Source: Gordonia amicalis NBRC 100051 = JCM 11271 | GTDB taxonomy: Bacteria > Actinomycetota > Actinomycetes > Mycobacteriales > Mycobacteriaceae | Reading direction: 5' to 3' | DNA: 64,000 nt | Assembly (NCBI RefSeq): GCF_000332995.1 | Contig: NZ_BANS01000016.1 | Span: forward strand, 118,080 to 182,079 | Shown here: positions 44,480-52,822 of the stretch, in pieces | How positions within the stretch are numbered: the first letter of the stretch is position 1 | Layout: each line of letters opens with the position of its first letter | The notes under the pieces: generated by a model | The model's database searches: none | The model's input: only the letters and a program-made list of their open reading frames with translations | Told to the model about the DNA's origin: nothing | Made by a program: the position numbers and the translations under genes

Positions 44480-45166
44480 ATGCGCATCCTCGTGGTTGAT
44501 GACGACCGGGCGGTCCGGGAGTCGTTGCGGCGGTCGCTCACCTTCAACGGATACACCGTCGAGACAGCGGGCGACGGCATCGAGGCACTCGAGAAGATCC
44601 TCGCCGATCGTCCCGACGTCGTCATCCTCGACGTCATGATGCCGCGACTCGACGGCCTCGAGGTGTGCCGCCGACTCCGTTCTGCCGGTGACGACCTGCC
44701 GATCCTGGTGCTGACCGCCCGGGACTCGGTGTCCGAGCGGGTCTCCGGGCTCGACGCCGGCGCCGACGACTATCTGCCGAAACCGTTCGCACTCGAAGAG
44801 TTGCTCGCACGGTTGCGGGCGCTGTTGCGTCGCGCGGCACCTGAAGGCGACATCGACTCGGAGACGCTCACCTTCGCGGACCTGTCGCTCGACCCGGTGA
44901 CGCGTGACGTGACCCGTGGTGAGCGGCCGATCAGCCTTACACGCACCGAGTTCGCCCTGCTCGAGATGTTGATGGCCAACCCGCGTCGGGTGCTGTCCCG
45001 AAGCCGCATCCTCGAGGAGGTGTGGGGATACGACTTCCCGACCTCGGGTAATGCCCTCGAGGTCTATGTCGGCTACCTGCGCCGCAAGACCGAGGCCGAC
45101 GGCGAGTCGCGACTCATCCACACCGTGCGCGGCGTCGGATACGTGCTGCGGGAGACCCCGCCCTAG
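44480..45166 (+). CDS. mprA: Response regulator MprA
   Basis: A 228-residue OmpR/PhoB-type regulator: receiver domain with phospho-acceptor Asp51 ([13 protein letters not shown]), LPKPF lysine, and C-terminal winged helix ending [12 protein letters not shown]. With MprB and PepD downstream in the mycobacterial order it is the MprA envelope-stress regulator. ATG 44480 has no ribosome site; TAAGAC lies 8 nt upstream. Its stop overlaps the mprB start by 1 nt. Confidence 0.93.
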   Translation: MRILVVDDDRAVRESLRRSLTFNGYTVETAGDGIEALEKILADRPDVVILDVMMPRLDGLEVCRRLRSAGDDLPILVLTARDSVSERVSGLDAGADDYLPKPFALEELLARLRALLRRAAPEGDIDSETLTFADLSLDPVTRDVTRGERPISLTRTEFALLEMLMANPRRVLSRSRILEEVWGYDFPTSGNALEVYVGYLRRKTEADGESRLIHTVRGVGYVLRETPP

Positions 45167-46680
45167 TGTCGTCGCCCTCGCGGATGCGCGACCACCTGAC
45201 CCGTATGCTCGCCGGCGGTCCCGGTTCGTCCGGGGAGAAGGGGGCGTCCGGGGAGAAGGAGATGCGGGCGCCGATGCCGTTGACGCGGGCGGTGTCCCTG
45301 CGTTCGCGTGTCACGATCCTGTCGGCGACCGTCGTGCTGGTGTCGGTGAGTCTGATGGCCGCGGCCGCCTACTTCGTGGTGTACCGGGCGATGTACAACG
45401 AGGTCGACCAGCAGTTGGAGAGCCGTGCCGACGGCATGGCGGCTCTGGCGCGCGCCGGTGTGCTCCGCAACCAGCCCGAGCAGCTGGTGGCGGGAACCGT
45501 GTTCTCGACGAACATCTCGGTCGCCCTCGTGACCCCGAGCGGTCAGACGTACCTCATCGGGCAGGTCCCGTTCGAGGACCCCGAGCGCGAGATCGTGCGG
45601 TCGCCGTCGGTTCCCGGAACCAATCCGCAGAGCCTGCGCACCACCCGCAATCAGCGCGTGCTGACGCGGAAACTCGACGACGGCAACACCCTTGTCCTGG
45701 CGCAGAGTCTCATCCAGACCGATCGCGTTCTCAAACGCCTGGCCTGGGTGCTGCTCGTGGTCGGTTGTGGCGGAGTGGCTTTGGCGGCTCTCGCCGGCAC
45801 AACGGTCGGACGTGCCGGCCTGAGACCGGTTGCCCGGCTGAACCGGGCCGTCGAACGAGTCGCGCGAACGAACGACCTGACACCCATACCGGTGACCGGC
45901 AACGACGAATTGGCCAAGCTCACCGCGAGTTTCAACGCGATGCTCCGGGCACTCGCCGAATCCCGGGACCGCCAGGCACGTCTCGTCGCCGATGCCGGAC
46001 ATGAACTGCGAACCCCGTTGACCTCCTTGCGCACCAACCTCGAACTGCTGATCGCGGCGAGCAGGCCGGGTGCACCGGCCGTCCCCGAGCAGGACATGGT
46101 CGACCTGCGCGCCGACGTCATGGCCCAGATCGAGGAATTGTCCACGCTGGTGGGCGATCTCGTCGACCTCGCCCGCGAGGACGCCCCCGAGGTGGTGTAC
46201 GAGGAAGTCGACCTCGCGGAGATCATCGAGCAGGCCCTCGAACGTGTCCGACGCCGCCGCAACGACATCGAATTCGAGCTTGACCTGTCGCCCTGGTACA
46301 TCTTCGGTGAACAGCACGGACTGTCCCGCGCGGTACTGAATGTGTTGGACAACGCGGCGAAATGGAGTCCGCCGGGGACATCGGTGGCCGTCGGGCTGAC
46401 GCAGACCGGGATGTCCACCGCGCAGCTCACCGTCGCCGACGCCGGTCCCGGGATTCCCGAGGAGGACCGTGGTCTCGTCTTCGAACGCTTCTATCGTTCG
46501 ACGCAATCGAGGTCGATGCCGGGATCCGGTCTGGGCCTGGCGATCGTGCGGCAGGTCGTCGAACGTCATGGTGGCACCGTCGTGGCCGACACGTCGCCGC
46601 GCGGCGGTGCACTCATCCGGATGACTTTGCCCGGCCGGGCAACTCCCGCGGAACCATCTCCGCAAGTGATTCGTCAATAA
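45166..46680 (+). CDS. mprB: Sensor histidine kinase MprB
   Basis: A 504-residue kinase: cytoplasmic N-tail with a duplicated SGEK motif, helix 1 (~48-72), extracytoplasmic sensor (~73-190), helix 2 (~192-213), HAMP, DHp with phospho-His279 (DAGHELRTPL), and a HATPase domain with NVLDNAAKWSP, DAGPGIP and SGLGLAIV motifs. In mycobacteria MprB senses surfactant and misfolded envelope proteins, with DnaK and PepD as modulators. GTG start overlaps mprA. Confidence 0.93.
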   Translation: MSSPSRMRDHLTRMLAGGPGSSGEKGASGEKEMRAPMPLTRAVSLRSRVTILSATVVLVSVSLMAAAAYFVVYRAMYNEVDQQLESRADGMAALARAGVLRNQPEQLVAGTVFSTNISVALVTPSGQTYLIGQVPFEDPEREIVRSPSVPGTNPQSLRTTRNQRVLTRKLDDGNTLVLAQSLIQTDRVLKRLAWVLLVVGCGGVALAALAGTTVGRAGLRPVARLNRAVERVARTNDLTPIPVTGNDELAKLTASFNAMLRALAESRDRQARLVADAGHELRTPLTSLRTNLELLIAASRPGAPAVPEQDMVDLRADVMAQIEELSTLVGDLVDLAREDAPEVVYEEVDLAEIIEQALERVRRRRNDIEFELDLSPWYIFGEQHGLSRAVLNVLDNAAKWSPPGTSVAVGLTQTGMSTAQLTVADAGPGIPEEDRGLVFERFYRSTQSRSMPGSGLGLAIVRQVVERHGGTVVADTSPRGGALIRMTLPGRATPAEPSPQVIRQ

Positions 46681-46917
46681 GGGTGAAGCGCCGTGCATCG
46701 GCGGGTCACGACGGCCGTCGTCCACATCATCGACAGCTGTGCGGTTACCCGGTGTGACCTGCCCATCGATCCCATAGGGTTGACCAAGGCGCTGTGCGGG
46801 ACGCCGGTCGAGTGGTTTCGGCCGACAAACCCGAGCGAAGTGAACCTTGCCGGCACAGGGCCGGCGGAGACCACCGAGCCGGCTGTGTGCCGGTCAGACG
46901 ACGAGGAAGAGACGAAG

Positions 46918-48393
46918 ATGACGACTGGCGGTTCGCAGGGTGGCGGTCCGTACGGGGGTGGCCAGCACGGTCAGCACGACGCTGGCCGGTCGAACGGGGG
47001 CAGCGCTCCCTCCACACCATCGGGCTCTGAGTCACCGACGCAGTCCTACAGCGGCCAGGGCACTCCAGGGCCGGCCTCAGGGGCGTTCCCCTCGCAGGGC
47101 GGCCGGCCCGTCTTCGGCGGCAACAACGCACCCACGTCTGTCTACGGCAACCCGGGAACCAGTCCTTTTCCTCCGCAGGCCCCGTATGGCGGGCCCGGCG
47201 CCGGCAATGCCTACCCGCAGCCCGCGTTCGGCGGGTCGGGTGGCAACCCGCCGCCCCAGGCGGCGAAGAACAAGGGCGGCGGACGCCTGGCCGCACTCGG
47301 CGCCGGTGCGCTGGTGGTCGCGCTTGTCGCCGGTGGTGCCGGCGGTGCGATCGGTTACACACTGGCCGACGGTTCCGACGGGTCGTCGAGCAGCAGCACG
47401 AGCAGCGGCCCGCTCGGCGGCGACCCCAAGGCGAACGGGAACACCGCGCCCGTCGAGGCACCGGCCGGCTCGGTCCAGGAGGTGGCCGCCCGCGTGCTCC
47501 CGTCGGTGGTCTCCATCGAGGTCGTCTCGGGCGGCGCGCTGGGCTCGGGATCGGGGGTCGTCCTGACCGAGGACGGCGTCATCATGACCAACAATCACGT
47601 CGTGAGCGCCGGCGGCAACGGCCCCGCGGCCAGGGTCGCGGTCAACTTCTCCGACGGTTCGCGTGCGCAGGCCCGGGTGCTGGGCGCCGACCCGATCTCC
47701 GACATCGCGGTGATCAAGGTCGACCGGAACGATCTGACCCCGGTCACGGTCGGTAACTCGAACAACCTGGCGGTGGGGCAGGACGTCATCGCCATCGGTT
47801 CCCCGCTCGGCCTGGCCGGGACTGTCACCACGGGCATCATCAGCGCCTTGAACCGACCGGTCCTGACCTCGCGCGATCCGGGCACCAACACCACCTCGGT
47901 GATCGACGCCATCCAGACCGACGCCGCGATCAATCCCGGCAACTCGGGCGGTGCGCTCGTCAACGCCAGGGGAGCGCTGGTCGGCATCAACACTGCCATC
48001 GCCACCCTCGGTGGAGGCGAGGAACAGGCCGGTGGCAGCATCGGACTCGGGTTCGCGATCCCCATCGATCAGGCGATCCGCGTGGCCAAACAGCTCGAGT
48101 CCACGGGTAGGGCCAGCCACGCCAACATCGGTGTGTCCGTGCGTCCGAGTGGTGACTCCGACACGCCCGGCGCCGTCGTCACCGATGTGACCCCGGGAGG
48201 TCCGGCAGCGACCGCGGGTATCCCGAAGAATGCGGTCATCACGAAGGTCGACGACCGTCCGATCGCGTCGGGAGACGCTCTGGTGGCGGCCATCCGGTCG
48301 CACGCGCCGGGGGACACGGTCACCGTGACCTACTCCGATGGCGGGAACAGCAAGACCGCGCAGGTCAAGCTGGGCACGCTCGAGGTGAAGTGA
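46918..48393 (+). CDS. pepD: HtrA-type serine protease PepD
   Basis: A 491-residue membrane-anchored protease. The N-terminal ~120 residues are G/P/Q/S-rich and cytoplasmic, one helix spans ~123-147, a trypsin-like domain carries His227, Asp262 and Ser343 (GNSGG), and a PDZ domain spans about 385-490. It degrades or refolds damaged envelope proteins and feeds back on MprB. ATG 46918 is chosen because the upstream frame lacks protein-like composition. Its promoter is probably under MprA/SigE control (family knowledge). Confidence 0.92.
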   Translation: MTTGGSQGGGPYGGGQHGQHDAGRSNGGSAPSTPSGSESPTQSYSGQGTPGPASGAFPSQGGRPVFGGNNAPTSVYGNPGTSPFPPQAPYGGPGAGNAYPQPAFGGSGGNPPPQAAKNKGGGRLAALGAGALVVALVAGGAGGAIGYTLADGSDGSSSSSTSSGPLGGDPKANGNTAPVEAPAGSVQEVAARVLPSVVSIEVVSGGALGSGSGVVLTEDGVIMTNNHVVSAGGNGPAARVAVNFSDGSRAQARVLGADPISDIAVIKVDRNDLTPVTVGNSNNLAVGQDVIAIGSPLGLAGTVTTGIISALNRPVLTSRDPGTNTTSVIDAIQTDAAINPGNSGGALVNARGALVGINTAIATLGGGEEQAGGSIGLGFAIPIDQAIRVAKQLESTGRASHANIGVSVRPSGDSDTPGAVVTDVTPGGPAATAGIPKNAVITKVDDRPIASGDALVAAIRSHAPGDTVTVTYSDGGNSKTAQVKLGTLEVK

Positions 48394-48490
48394 CGCGCTG
48401 CGCGTCCGCCCGCGAGTACGAATCGCACAACTACAGAGCGCACCACGACCGTCCATCGGACGGTCCGAGAAGATAGAGAAAGGGCCTGCC

Positions 48491-49156
48491 ATGACTTACG
48501 CCGGATCCCCCGTTCCCGGAAACCCCGCCATCTCCGGCGACACCGACGAAGGGCAGTCCCTGGACGTCCGTCTCGCTGGTGATCCGGGTCAGGTCGATCC
48601 GGCCGACGTGGTGGCCGCCGACGCCGCCGCGCGGGAGTTCGTTGCGCGCCACGAGCAGGCCACCCACCGGCCGCAGGGCGAGGAGATCGGCCGGGCACTC
48701 GTCGTCGTCGTCGACGACGAGGCGGCGCACGGAGAGGACCAGCGTCTGCTCGGGCCGCTCGTCGGTGAACTGCTCGCCGAGGCGGGGTTCCATGTCGATG
48801 CGGCCGTTGTCGTATCCGGCGACGAGGTGGAGATCCGCAACGCACTGAACACCGCGGTGATCGGTGGCGTCGATCTGGTGGTGTCGGTCGGCGGGGTGGG
48901 TGTCGGCGCCCGCGACGTCACCCCGGAGGCCACCGAGCCCCTGCTCGATCGCCGGCTCCGCGGCATCGAGGAGGCGGTCCGCAGTTCCGGTCTCGCCGCC
49001 GGCGCGACGGACGGCGGACTTTCGCGCGGGCTGGCCGGAATCTCCGGGCAGACGTTAGTCGTCAATCTGGCCAATTCCCGCGCCGCGGTGCGCGACGGAA
49101 TGGCGACCGCGGCACCACTCGCCAAATATGTGATCGAGTCCATAAGTGAATTCTGA
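48491..49156 (+). CDS. moaB2: MoaB2/MogA-type molybdopterin-binding protein
   Basis: A 221-residue MoaB/Mog-fold protein with the GGVGVGARDVTPEATE motif (about residues 136-151) that binds molybdopterin. A ~60-residue N-terminal extension precedes the core. It adenylylates or holds molybdopterin in cofactor synthesis. In this window NasN is a likely consumer. AGAAAGGG precedes ATG 48491. Confidence 0.87.
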   Translation: MTYAGSPVPGNPAISGDTDEGQSLDVRLAGDPGQVDPADVVAADAAAREFVARHEQATHRPQGEEIGRALVVVVDDEAAHGEDQRLLGPLVGELLAEAGFHVDAAVVVSGDEVEIRNALNTAVIGGVDLVVSVGGVGVGARDVTPEATEPLLDRRLRGIEEAVRSSGLAAGATDGGLSRGLAGISGQTLVVNLANSRAAVRDGMATAAPLAKYVIESISEF

Positions 49157-49292
49157 TTATGGCCGCGATTACTCGTCTCGAGTACTGTTGAGCAAGGCTA
49201 AGGATCTCCCGGAACACAGGGACGATCGACCGACCGGAAACGGGGCGTCCCGTCCGCCGGCGGCTGACCGTGAGCACCCCGGAAAACGACCG

Positions 49293-49460
49293 ATGAGCAG
49301 TAGCGATGACGCTGCTGCTCGTCGTGCTGCACGGCGGGCGAAGCTCGATTCCGTGTTCGGTGACGACCTCCCGGATCTCACCACAGACGAGTATGGCGAA
49401 GATCACAAAGGCCACTCTCAGGATTGGTTCGAAGCGCAGCGCCCGCCTCATTACGAGTGA
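49293..49460 (+). CDS. Small conserved protein of unknown function
   Basis: A 55-residue protein from ATG 49293: a basic helix (AARRAARRAKLDSVFGDDLPD) then an acidic segment and a C-terminal WFEAQRPPHYE. I recall similar small proteins in other Mycobacteriales ending in W-x6-PPHxx. The frame is open further upstream (to 49146), but the composition before 49293 does not look coding. Function unknown. Confidence 0.6.
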   Translation: MSSSDDAAARRAARRAKLDSVFGDDLPDLTTDEYGEDHKGHSQDWFEAQRPPHYE

Positions 49461-49852
49461 AATGCGACTTCTTCTACATAGCCGCATCAGCGTGTTTATC
49501 TACCGTTAACTTTGGTCCGTTGATGGATCACGTATTCGATATTTGTGATGCTGCGTCTCCAGTTCGTGACACGGCTGAGTCCAGCTGTTGCCTGTTCTGA
49601 GACCCCTCCGATAACGTTCGGCTCGACAACGCTCGGTGCCCCCGTAAAGGGGACATGAGCAGTGTCCTGCGATCTGTCGCGAGTGACGACGCAGCAGTGA
49701 CCAGGAATTCGATGAATCCTCAACGGAAGCTAAGTAGTGCGTCAGAGCATGCTGAGCACCACCGTGGGGAGCACATCGAACGTCGAGGTCATGACTTGCG
49801 GATGTGAATGCATTCCGCGGGGGTAACAGCCGAATCCTGTGAGAGGGAACGA
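49461..49852. other. Intergenic region before the first porin gene
   Basis: 392 bp, visibly more AT-rich than its surroundings. It must hold the mspA promoter and 5' leader, but I cannot pick one clear -35/-10 pair. A 75-codon minus-strand frame (49496-49723) has no ribosome site or protein-like composition. No repeat or hairpin stands out. Confidence 0.5.
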
Positions 49853-50494
49853 ATGAGCAAGTTCAGCAAGCTTGGGCTGCGCCGCGCCGCGGGCGCGGTC
49901 GCGATCGCCTCGGCCGCGGTCGTGGGCCTGGCAGGCATGGGCGTCGGCGATGCCGCGGCTGCCGGTCTGCCGAATGGTTACAAGAAGGCCGCCGGCATCG
50001 ACGGCGAGTCCATCCAGACGTGGCGCACCGGTGAGAGCGCGTACCCGGTTTCGACTGTGGCGAACAACCCGGCATCGCGTGGCTTCGCGATCTCCGGCAC
50101 CTACACCGCGAAGGCTTCGGCCGGTGTCGGCGGCAAGCTCGCCGTCAAGTACATCATCGGTTGCCAGGTCGACGTCAGCGGCATCTCGCTCGATCTGGGC
50201 GGCGCCATCAGCCTCACCGCCACCACTCTGTCCGGTTCGCTCGGCCTCCCGCTGAAGCCGGGACAGGTCGCGGTCGTCGACATCACCGACAAGGACTTCT
50301 CGGACAGTGGCATCGCCGCCGTCCAGCTGTCGCAGCTCACCTTCAACCTCAACCAGTGCGGTGGCTTCGCCTCGGCACGCTCCGCGGCCAAGGTCATCGG
50401 CGCCAAGGGATACAGCACCGACGACGGCAAGCTGAGCGGCGAGGGCACCCTCATCCAGTCGACCCTGTACGGCAAGCCCTTCACCATCAACTGA
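49853..50494 (+). CDS. MspA-family outer-membrane (mycomembrane) porin 1
   Basis: A 213-residue precursor: Sec signal peptide (basic SKFSKLGLRR, hydrophobic core, cleavage after GDAAAAG, ~residue 38), then a beta-rich mature chain of ~175 residues of the MspA type, ending GKPFTIN. MspA proteins form octameric goblet channels for hydrophilic solutes. GAGAGGGA lies 4-5 nt before ATG 49853. Unlike MspA of M. smegmatis it has two cysteines in the mature chain (Cys104, Cys169), shared with the next porin. Confidence 0.9.
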   Translation: MSKFSKLGLRRAAGAVAIASAAVVGLAGMGVGDAAAAGLPNGYKKAAGIDGESIQTWRTGESAYPVSTVANNPASRGFAISGTYTAKASAGVGGKLAVKYIIGCQVDVSGISLDLGGAISLTATTLSGSLGLPLKPGQVAVVDITDKDFSDSGIAAVQLSQLTFNLNQCGGFASARSAAKVIGAKGYSTDDGKLSGEGTLIQSTLYGKPFTIN

Positions 50495-50496
50495 CC

Positions 50497-50540
50497 GGGC
50501 AGATAACAAGCACGTCCTGACTTATCTGCCCTGCGCAGAT
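50497..50540 (+). promoter_or_regulatory. Competing hairpins between the two porin genes
   Basis: GGGCAGATAA (50497-50506) pairs perfectly with TTATCTGCCC (50522-50531). The same central ATCTGC (50524-50529) can instead pair with GCAGAT at 50535-50540. The structures are mutually exclusive and sit just after the porin 1 stop and 22 nt before the porin 2 ATG. No T-tract follows. Confidence 0.5.
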
Positions 50541-50562
50541 TGATATTCCACGAAGGGGAATC

Positions 50563-51249
50563 ATGAAGAAGAACATCACGCGTCGCGTGGTTGCGGCGGC
50601 CGGTCTCGCCGGTGCCGTCGCGATGGGCCTCACCAGCCTCGGCGCCGGCGGCGCCACCGCCGGGCCGCTGCCCGGTGGCACGATCACCAAGACCCTGGTC
50701 GACGGCACCCCGGTCACGGTCCAGCTGTTCGACGAGTACGTCAACGTCCAGCGCCCGATCAGCAACGTCCCGACCACCCGCGAGGTGTGGCTCTCCGGCA
50801 AGGTCCGTGTCACCGTCGGCGGCAAGGCCGAGGGCGGCTCGGTCAAGGTCGGCTACGACGTCGGCTGCCAGGTGAACTTCGGTGGCGGCGAGGTCGGCCT
50901 CCCCGGTCTCAAGGCCGGTATCGACTACAGCGATCCGTTGAACGTCACTGCCGGTGGTGGAATCGACGGCCAAGAGGTCGGCGGCGGCTTCAGCCTCGGC
51001 CCGGGTGAGGTCAAGCGCAAGTGGCTCATCAACGAGACCTCGGGCGACAACACCGCTTACACCGACTACGAGCTCAACGGCTACACCTTCAAGGGCAAGG
51101 CCGGTGGCGTGGCCTACAGCCAGGAGCAGTTCAAGGTGGAGAGCTGCGCCGGCTACGCCGCTGCTCGCGCCTTCATCCAGGTGACGGTCAGCACCGACGC
51201 CGTCAAGGGCATCGTCGTGCTCAACGGCAAGCCGTTCAGCCTCGGCTGA
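50563..51249 (+). CDS. MspA-family mycomembrane porin 2
   Basis: A 228-residue precursor with a signal peptide (KKNITRRVVAAAGLAGAVAMG, cleavage near GGATAG) and an MspA-type beta-rich mature chain ending GKPFSLG. It shares with porin 1 the GCQV strand and the C-terminal Cys-x-Gly/x-Ala-Ar segment (Cys102, Cys195). GAAGGGG is 5 nt before ATG 50563. Co-transcription with porin 1 is likely because only 68 bp separate them and a strong terminator follows this gene. Confidence 0.9.
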   Translation: MKKNITRRVVAAAGLAGAVAMGLTSLGAGGATAGPLPGGTITKTLVDGTPVTVQLFDEYVNVQRPISNVPTTREVWLSGKVRVTVGGKAEGGSVKVGYDVGCQVNFGGGEVGLPGLKAGIDYSDPLNVTAGGGIDGQEVGGGFSLGPGEVKRKWLINETSGDNTAYTDYELNGYTFKGKAGGVAYSQEQFKVESCAGYAAARAFIQVTVSTDAVKGIVVLNGKPFSLG

Positions 51250-51273
51250 TCGACTCGCTGACCCTCAGCAGCA

Positions 51274-51318
51274 CCGCGGGGCGGGGATCCATCATGGATC
51301 CCCGCCCCGCGGCGTTTT
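51274..51318 (+). terminator. Rho-independent terminator after the porin genes
   Basis: A 17-bp perfect GC-rich stem (51274-51290 with 51296-51312), 5-nt loop ATCAT, then CGTTTT. Confidence 0.85.
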
Positions 51319-52067
51319 GCTGCGGAGGTGCTGATGAAGTCCTGTGATCTTCTGTGATCCGCGCGCGGACAACGGCTTTCATCGGGATCGTGCGCTGATG
51401 TCGATCGCGGCGGTGAGGGAGCCGTCGCCGGCAGAGTGTGGCGTTGCGTGACCTCGAGGAGTGGGCGGAAGACGACACTCGAGTGAGGCGTCCGGCTGTA
51501 CCAGCACACGCAACGGCTCGTGCCGCATGCGCGGCACCGCTTCGGTACGGGAGATCTCGCGTCGCGCAACACCTCCGACGTGGAGGCGGCCGACGGCCCG
51601 CTGCCGTCGAGCGTGGTCACCGCCGCCGTCGTGAGCCCGATCGTCTAGGACGCAGCCGTATTCGTGACGCAGTGACCGAGTCTGGATCTGTGGTTACAGA
51701 CACGCCAGGCAGGCTCTGTACGGACTGGCGGTCAAGGGCATTTCGGCGACACCCGGCGCCGAACGCGTAGCGCAGGTATTCGACGCGTCGGTTGGGTTGT
51801 ACGGGAACAGATCTCAAGTGCTTTCCTACGTGGCAGCGACGAGCGGTCGAGGCCGGCTCCGCCCAGCAGCACCACCCGGAAGCCACAACCACGAACCTGA
51901 CCTTGGACATGAGCGCCGTCGTCAGCGATGCGCGGGGGGGGGCTGATCACACGTCACCCGGGGTCATTGACCCCGCGCACCGGTCGAGCTGAGCAATGGG
52001 CGATTCAGCACTCTGGCGCCGAAAAGGCAGTCATCCGAGCGTGGGTCGCCAGTCCGGAGTGGGACAT
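51319..52067. other. Gene-poor region without a credible coding sequence
   Basis: About 750 bp. Several open frames exist on both strands, but none has a ribosome site, a recognisable family or consistent composition. A run of nine Gs occurs near 51934-51942, an inverted repeat CCGGGGTCA/TGACCCC near 51958-51975. It may be decayed foreign DNA or an untranscribed spacer. Confidence 0.45.
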
Positions 52068-52102
52068 GGAAAAGCCGCCCTGCCATTCACGGCAGGACGG
52101 CT
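52068..52102 (-). terminator. Terminator after TGS peptide D
   Basis: Stem 52073-52084 with 52091-52102 (one mismatch), loop ATTCAC. On the minus strand it is followed by a short T-run. It ends the peptide gene at 52119-52211. Confidence 0.75.
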
Positions 52103-52118
52103 GACCGATGAATCGGGT

Positions 52119-52211
52119 CTACTCGGCGATACTGTCGGAGCCCGCCTCGAGCGAGCCGGTCACCAGTTCGACGATCGCGTCGGTGATTGCGCCTTGAATG
52201 ATGTCCGCCAT
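52119..52211 (-). CDS. TGS peptide D (30 residues), unannotated small gene
   Basis: ATG 52211 with GAGGGAGG ~5-6 nt upstream encodes MADIIQGAITDAIVELV, then T-G-S at residues 18-20, then an acidic tail to residue 30. Residues 3-17 form an amphipathic helix (I4, I5, I9, I13, L16, V17 on one face). There is no Lys or Arg and no signal peptide. It aligns without gaps to peptides B and C up to the [TS]GS. It has its own upstream -10-like box and terminator. Function unknown; a mycomembrane or secreted peptide is inferred. Confidence 0.75.
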   Translation of the reverse strand: MADIIQGAITDAIVELVTGSLEAGSDSIAE

Positions 52212-52285
52212 GTTGTGCCTCCCTCGTCGGAAAATGTTCTGACTGTCGGTCCACAGAGGCGCCGAACAGCCGTGACACCAAGACT

Positions 52286-52291
52286 ACAGTA
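52286..52291 (-). promoter_or_regulatory. Possible -10 box of TGS peptide D
   Basis: TACTGT on the minus strand, about 75 nt upstream of the ATG. A separate promoter is expected because a strong terminator ends the preceding peptide gene. Confidence 0.35.
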
Positions 52292-52439
52292 TCTCGCGGT
52301 CCGAAGTGGACGTGGAAGTGAGATATCGGCAACCAGAGAATGGCCATCAGTGGACGAATCGGCACAAATCAACCGTTCGGCACATTTCATTCCTCACGTT
52401 CCTCGGTGGTCTCCCCTGAGGTAGAAACTCGGCACCACA

Positions 52440-52480
52440 CAAAAAACACCGCCTCCCGGCACGAGGCCAGAAGGCGGTGT
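52440..52480 (-). terminator. Terminator after TGS peptide C
   Basis: Stem ACACCGCCT (52446-52454) with AGGCGGTGT (52472-52480). On the minus strand it is followed by six T residues. A strong intrinsic terminator. Confidence 0.85.
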
Positions 52481-52494
52481 GAAGCTCGGACGGC

Positions 52495-52584
52495 CTAAGC
52501 GGTCGTCTCCGACTCCGACTCCGTCGAACCGCTCTGCAGGTCCCTCAAGAGTTCGGAGATGTTGATGTCGATTCCGGTGGCCAT
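52495..52584 (-). CDS. TGS peptide C (29 residues), unannotated small gene
   Basis: ATG 52584 with GGAGGA 6 nt upstream encodes MATGIDINISELLRDLQ, then S-G-S at residues 18-20, then an acidic Ser/Glu/Thr tail. The hydrophobic positions I5, I7, I9, L12, L13 and L16 line one side of the helix. A single arginine; net charge about -5. A strong terminator follows directly. Confidence 0.75.
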   Translation of the reverse strand: MATGIDINISELLRDLQSGSTESESETTA

Positions 52585-52635
52585 GTGGTCTCCTCCTTTG
52601 TGCTGTACGGGATCAGGCGCCTGGGAAGGTGCCTG

Positions 52636-52734
52636 TCAGTCCTCGGGATCGATGGGAACGCCGTCGCTGTCAAGAGACCCGGTCATCAGGTCTTTGATGG
52701 CATCTTCGATTCCGCCACCGACAACTTGGCCCAT
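52636..52734 (-). CDS. TGS peptide B (32 residues), unannotated small gene
   Basis: ATG 52734 with AAGGGGAA upstream encodes MGQVVGGGIEDAIKDLM, then T-G-S at residues 18-20, then a very acidic tail ending DPED. It is closest to peptide D (I-x-DAI-x-[DE]-L-[VM]-TGS). It lies 88 nt after peptide A and 51 nt before peptide C, so A, B and C are probably one transcript. Confidence 0.75.
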   Translation of the reverse strand: MGQVVGGGIEDAIKDLMTGSLDSDGVPIDPED

Positions 52735-52745
52735 GAGAATTCCCC

Positions 52746-52781
52746 TTCGTCGTACTGAGCGTTTTCGTCGTACTGAACGTT
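52746..52781. repeat. 18-bp tandem duplication upstream of TGS peptide B
   Basis: TTCGTCGTACTGAGCGTT (52746-52763) is followed at once by TTCGTCGTACTGAACGTT (52764-52781), one base different. It lies just upstream of the peptide B ribosome site and may be regulatory or a duplication scar. Confidence 0.6.
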
Positions 52782-52822
52782 GTGTTGTTCAGAATTCGAT
52801 CGGCGGACAGCCGCCGTTTGTT

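Noticed and set aside
49496..49723. 75-codon minus-strand frame upstream of porin 1
   Set aside because: No ribosome site and no protein-like pattern; it overlaps the expected porin promoter and leader.
51617..51910. 97-codon minus-strand frame in the porin-peptide spacer
   Set aside because: No ribosome binding site, no family resemblance and unusual Arg/Cys composition.
52801..52816. CGGCGG-ACAG-CCGCCG hairpin just after TGS peptide A as a terminator
   Set aside because: No T-tract follows on the minus strand, so termination is doubtful; it could still be a processing or stabilising hairpin.
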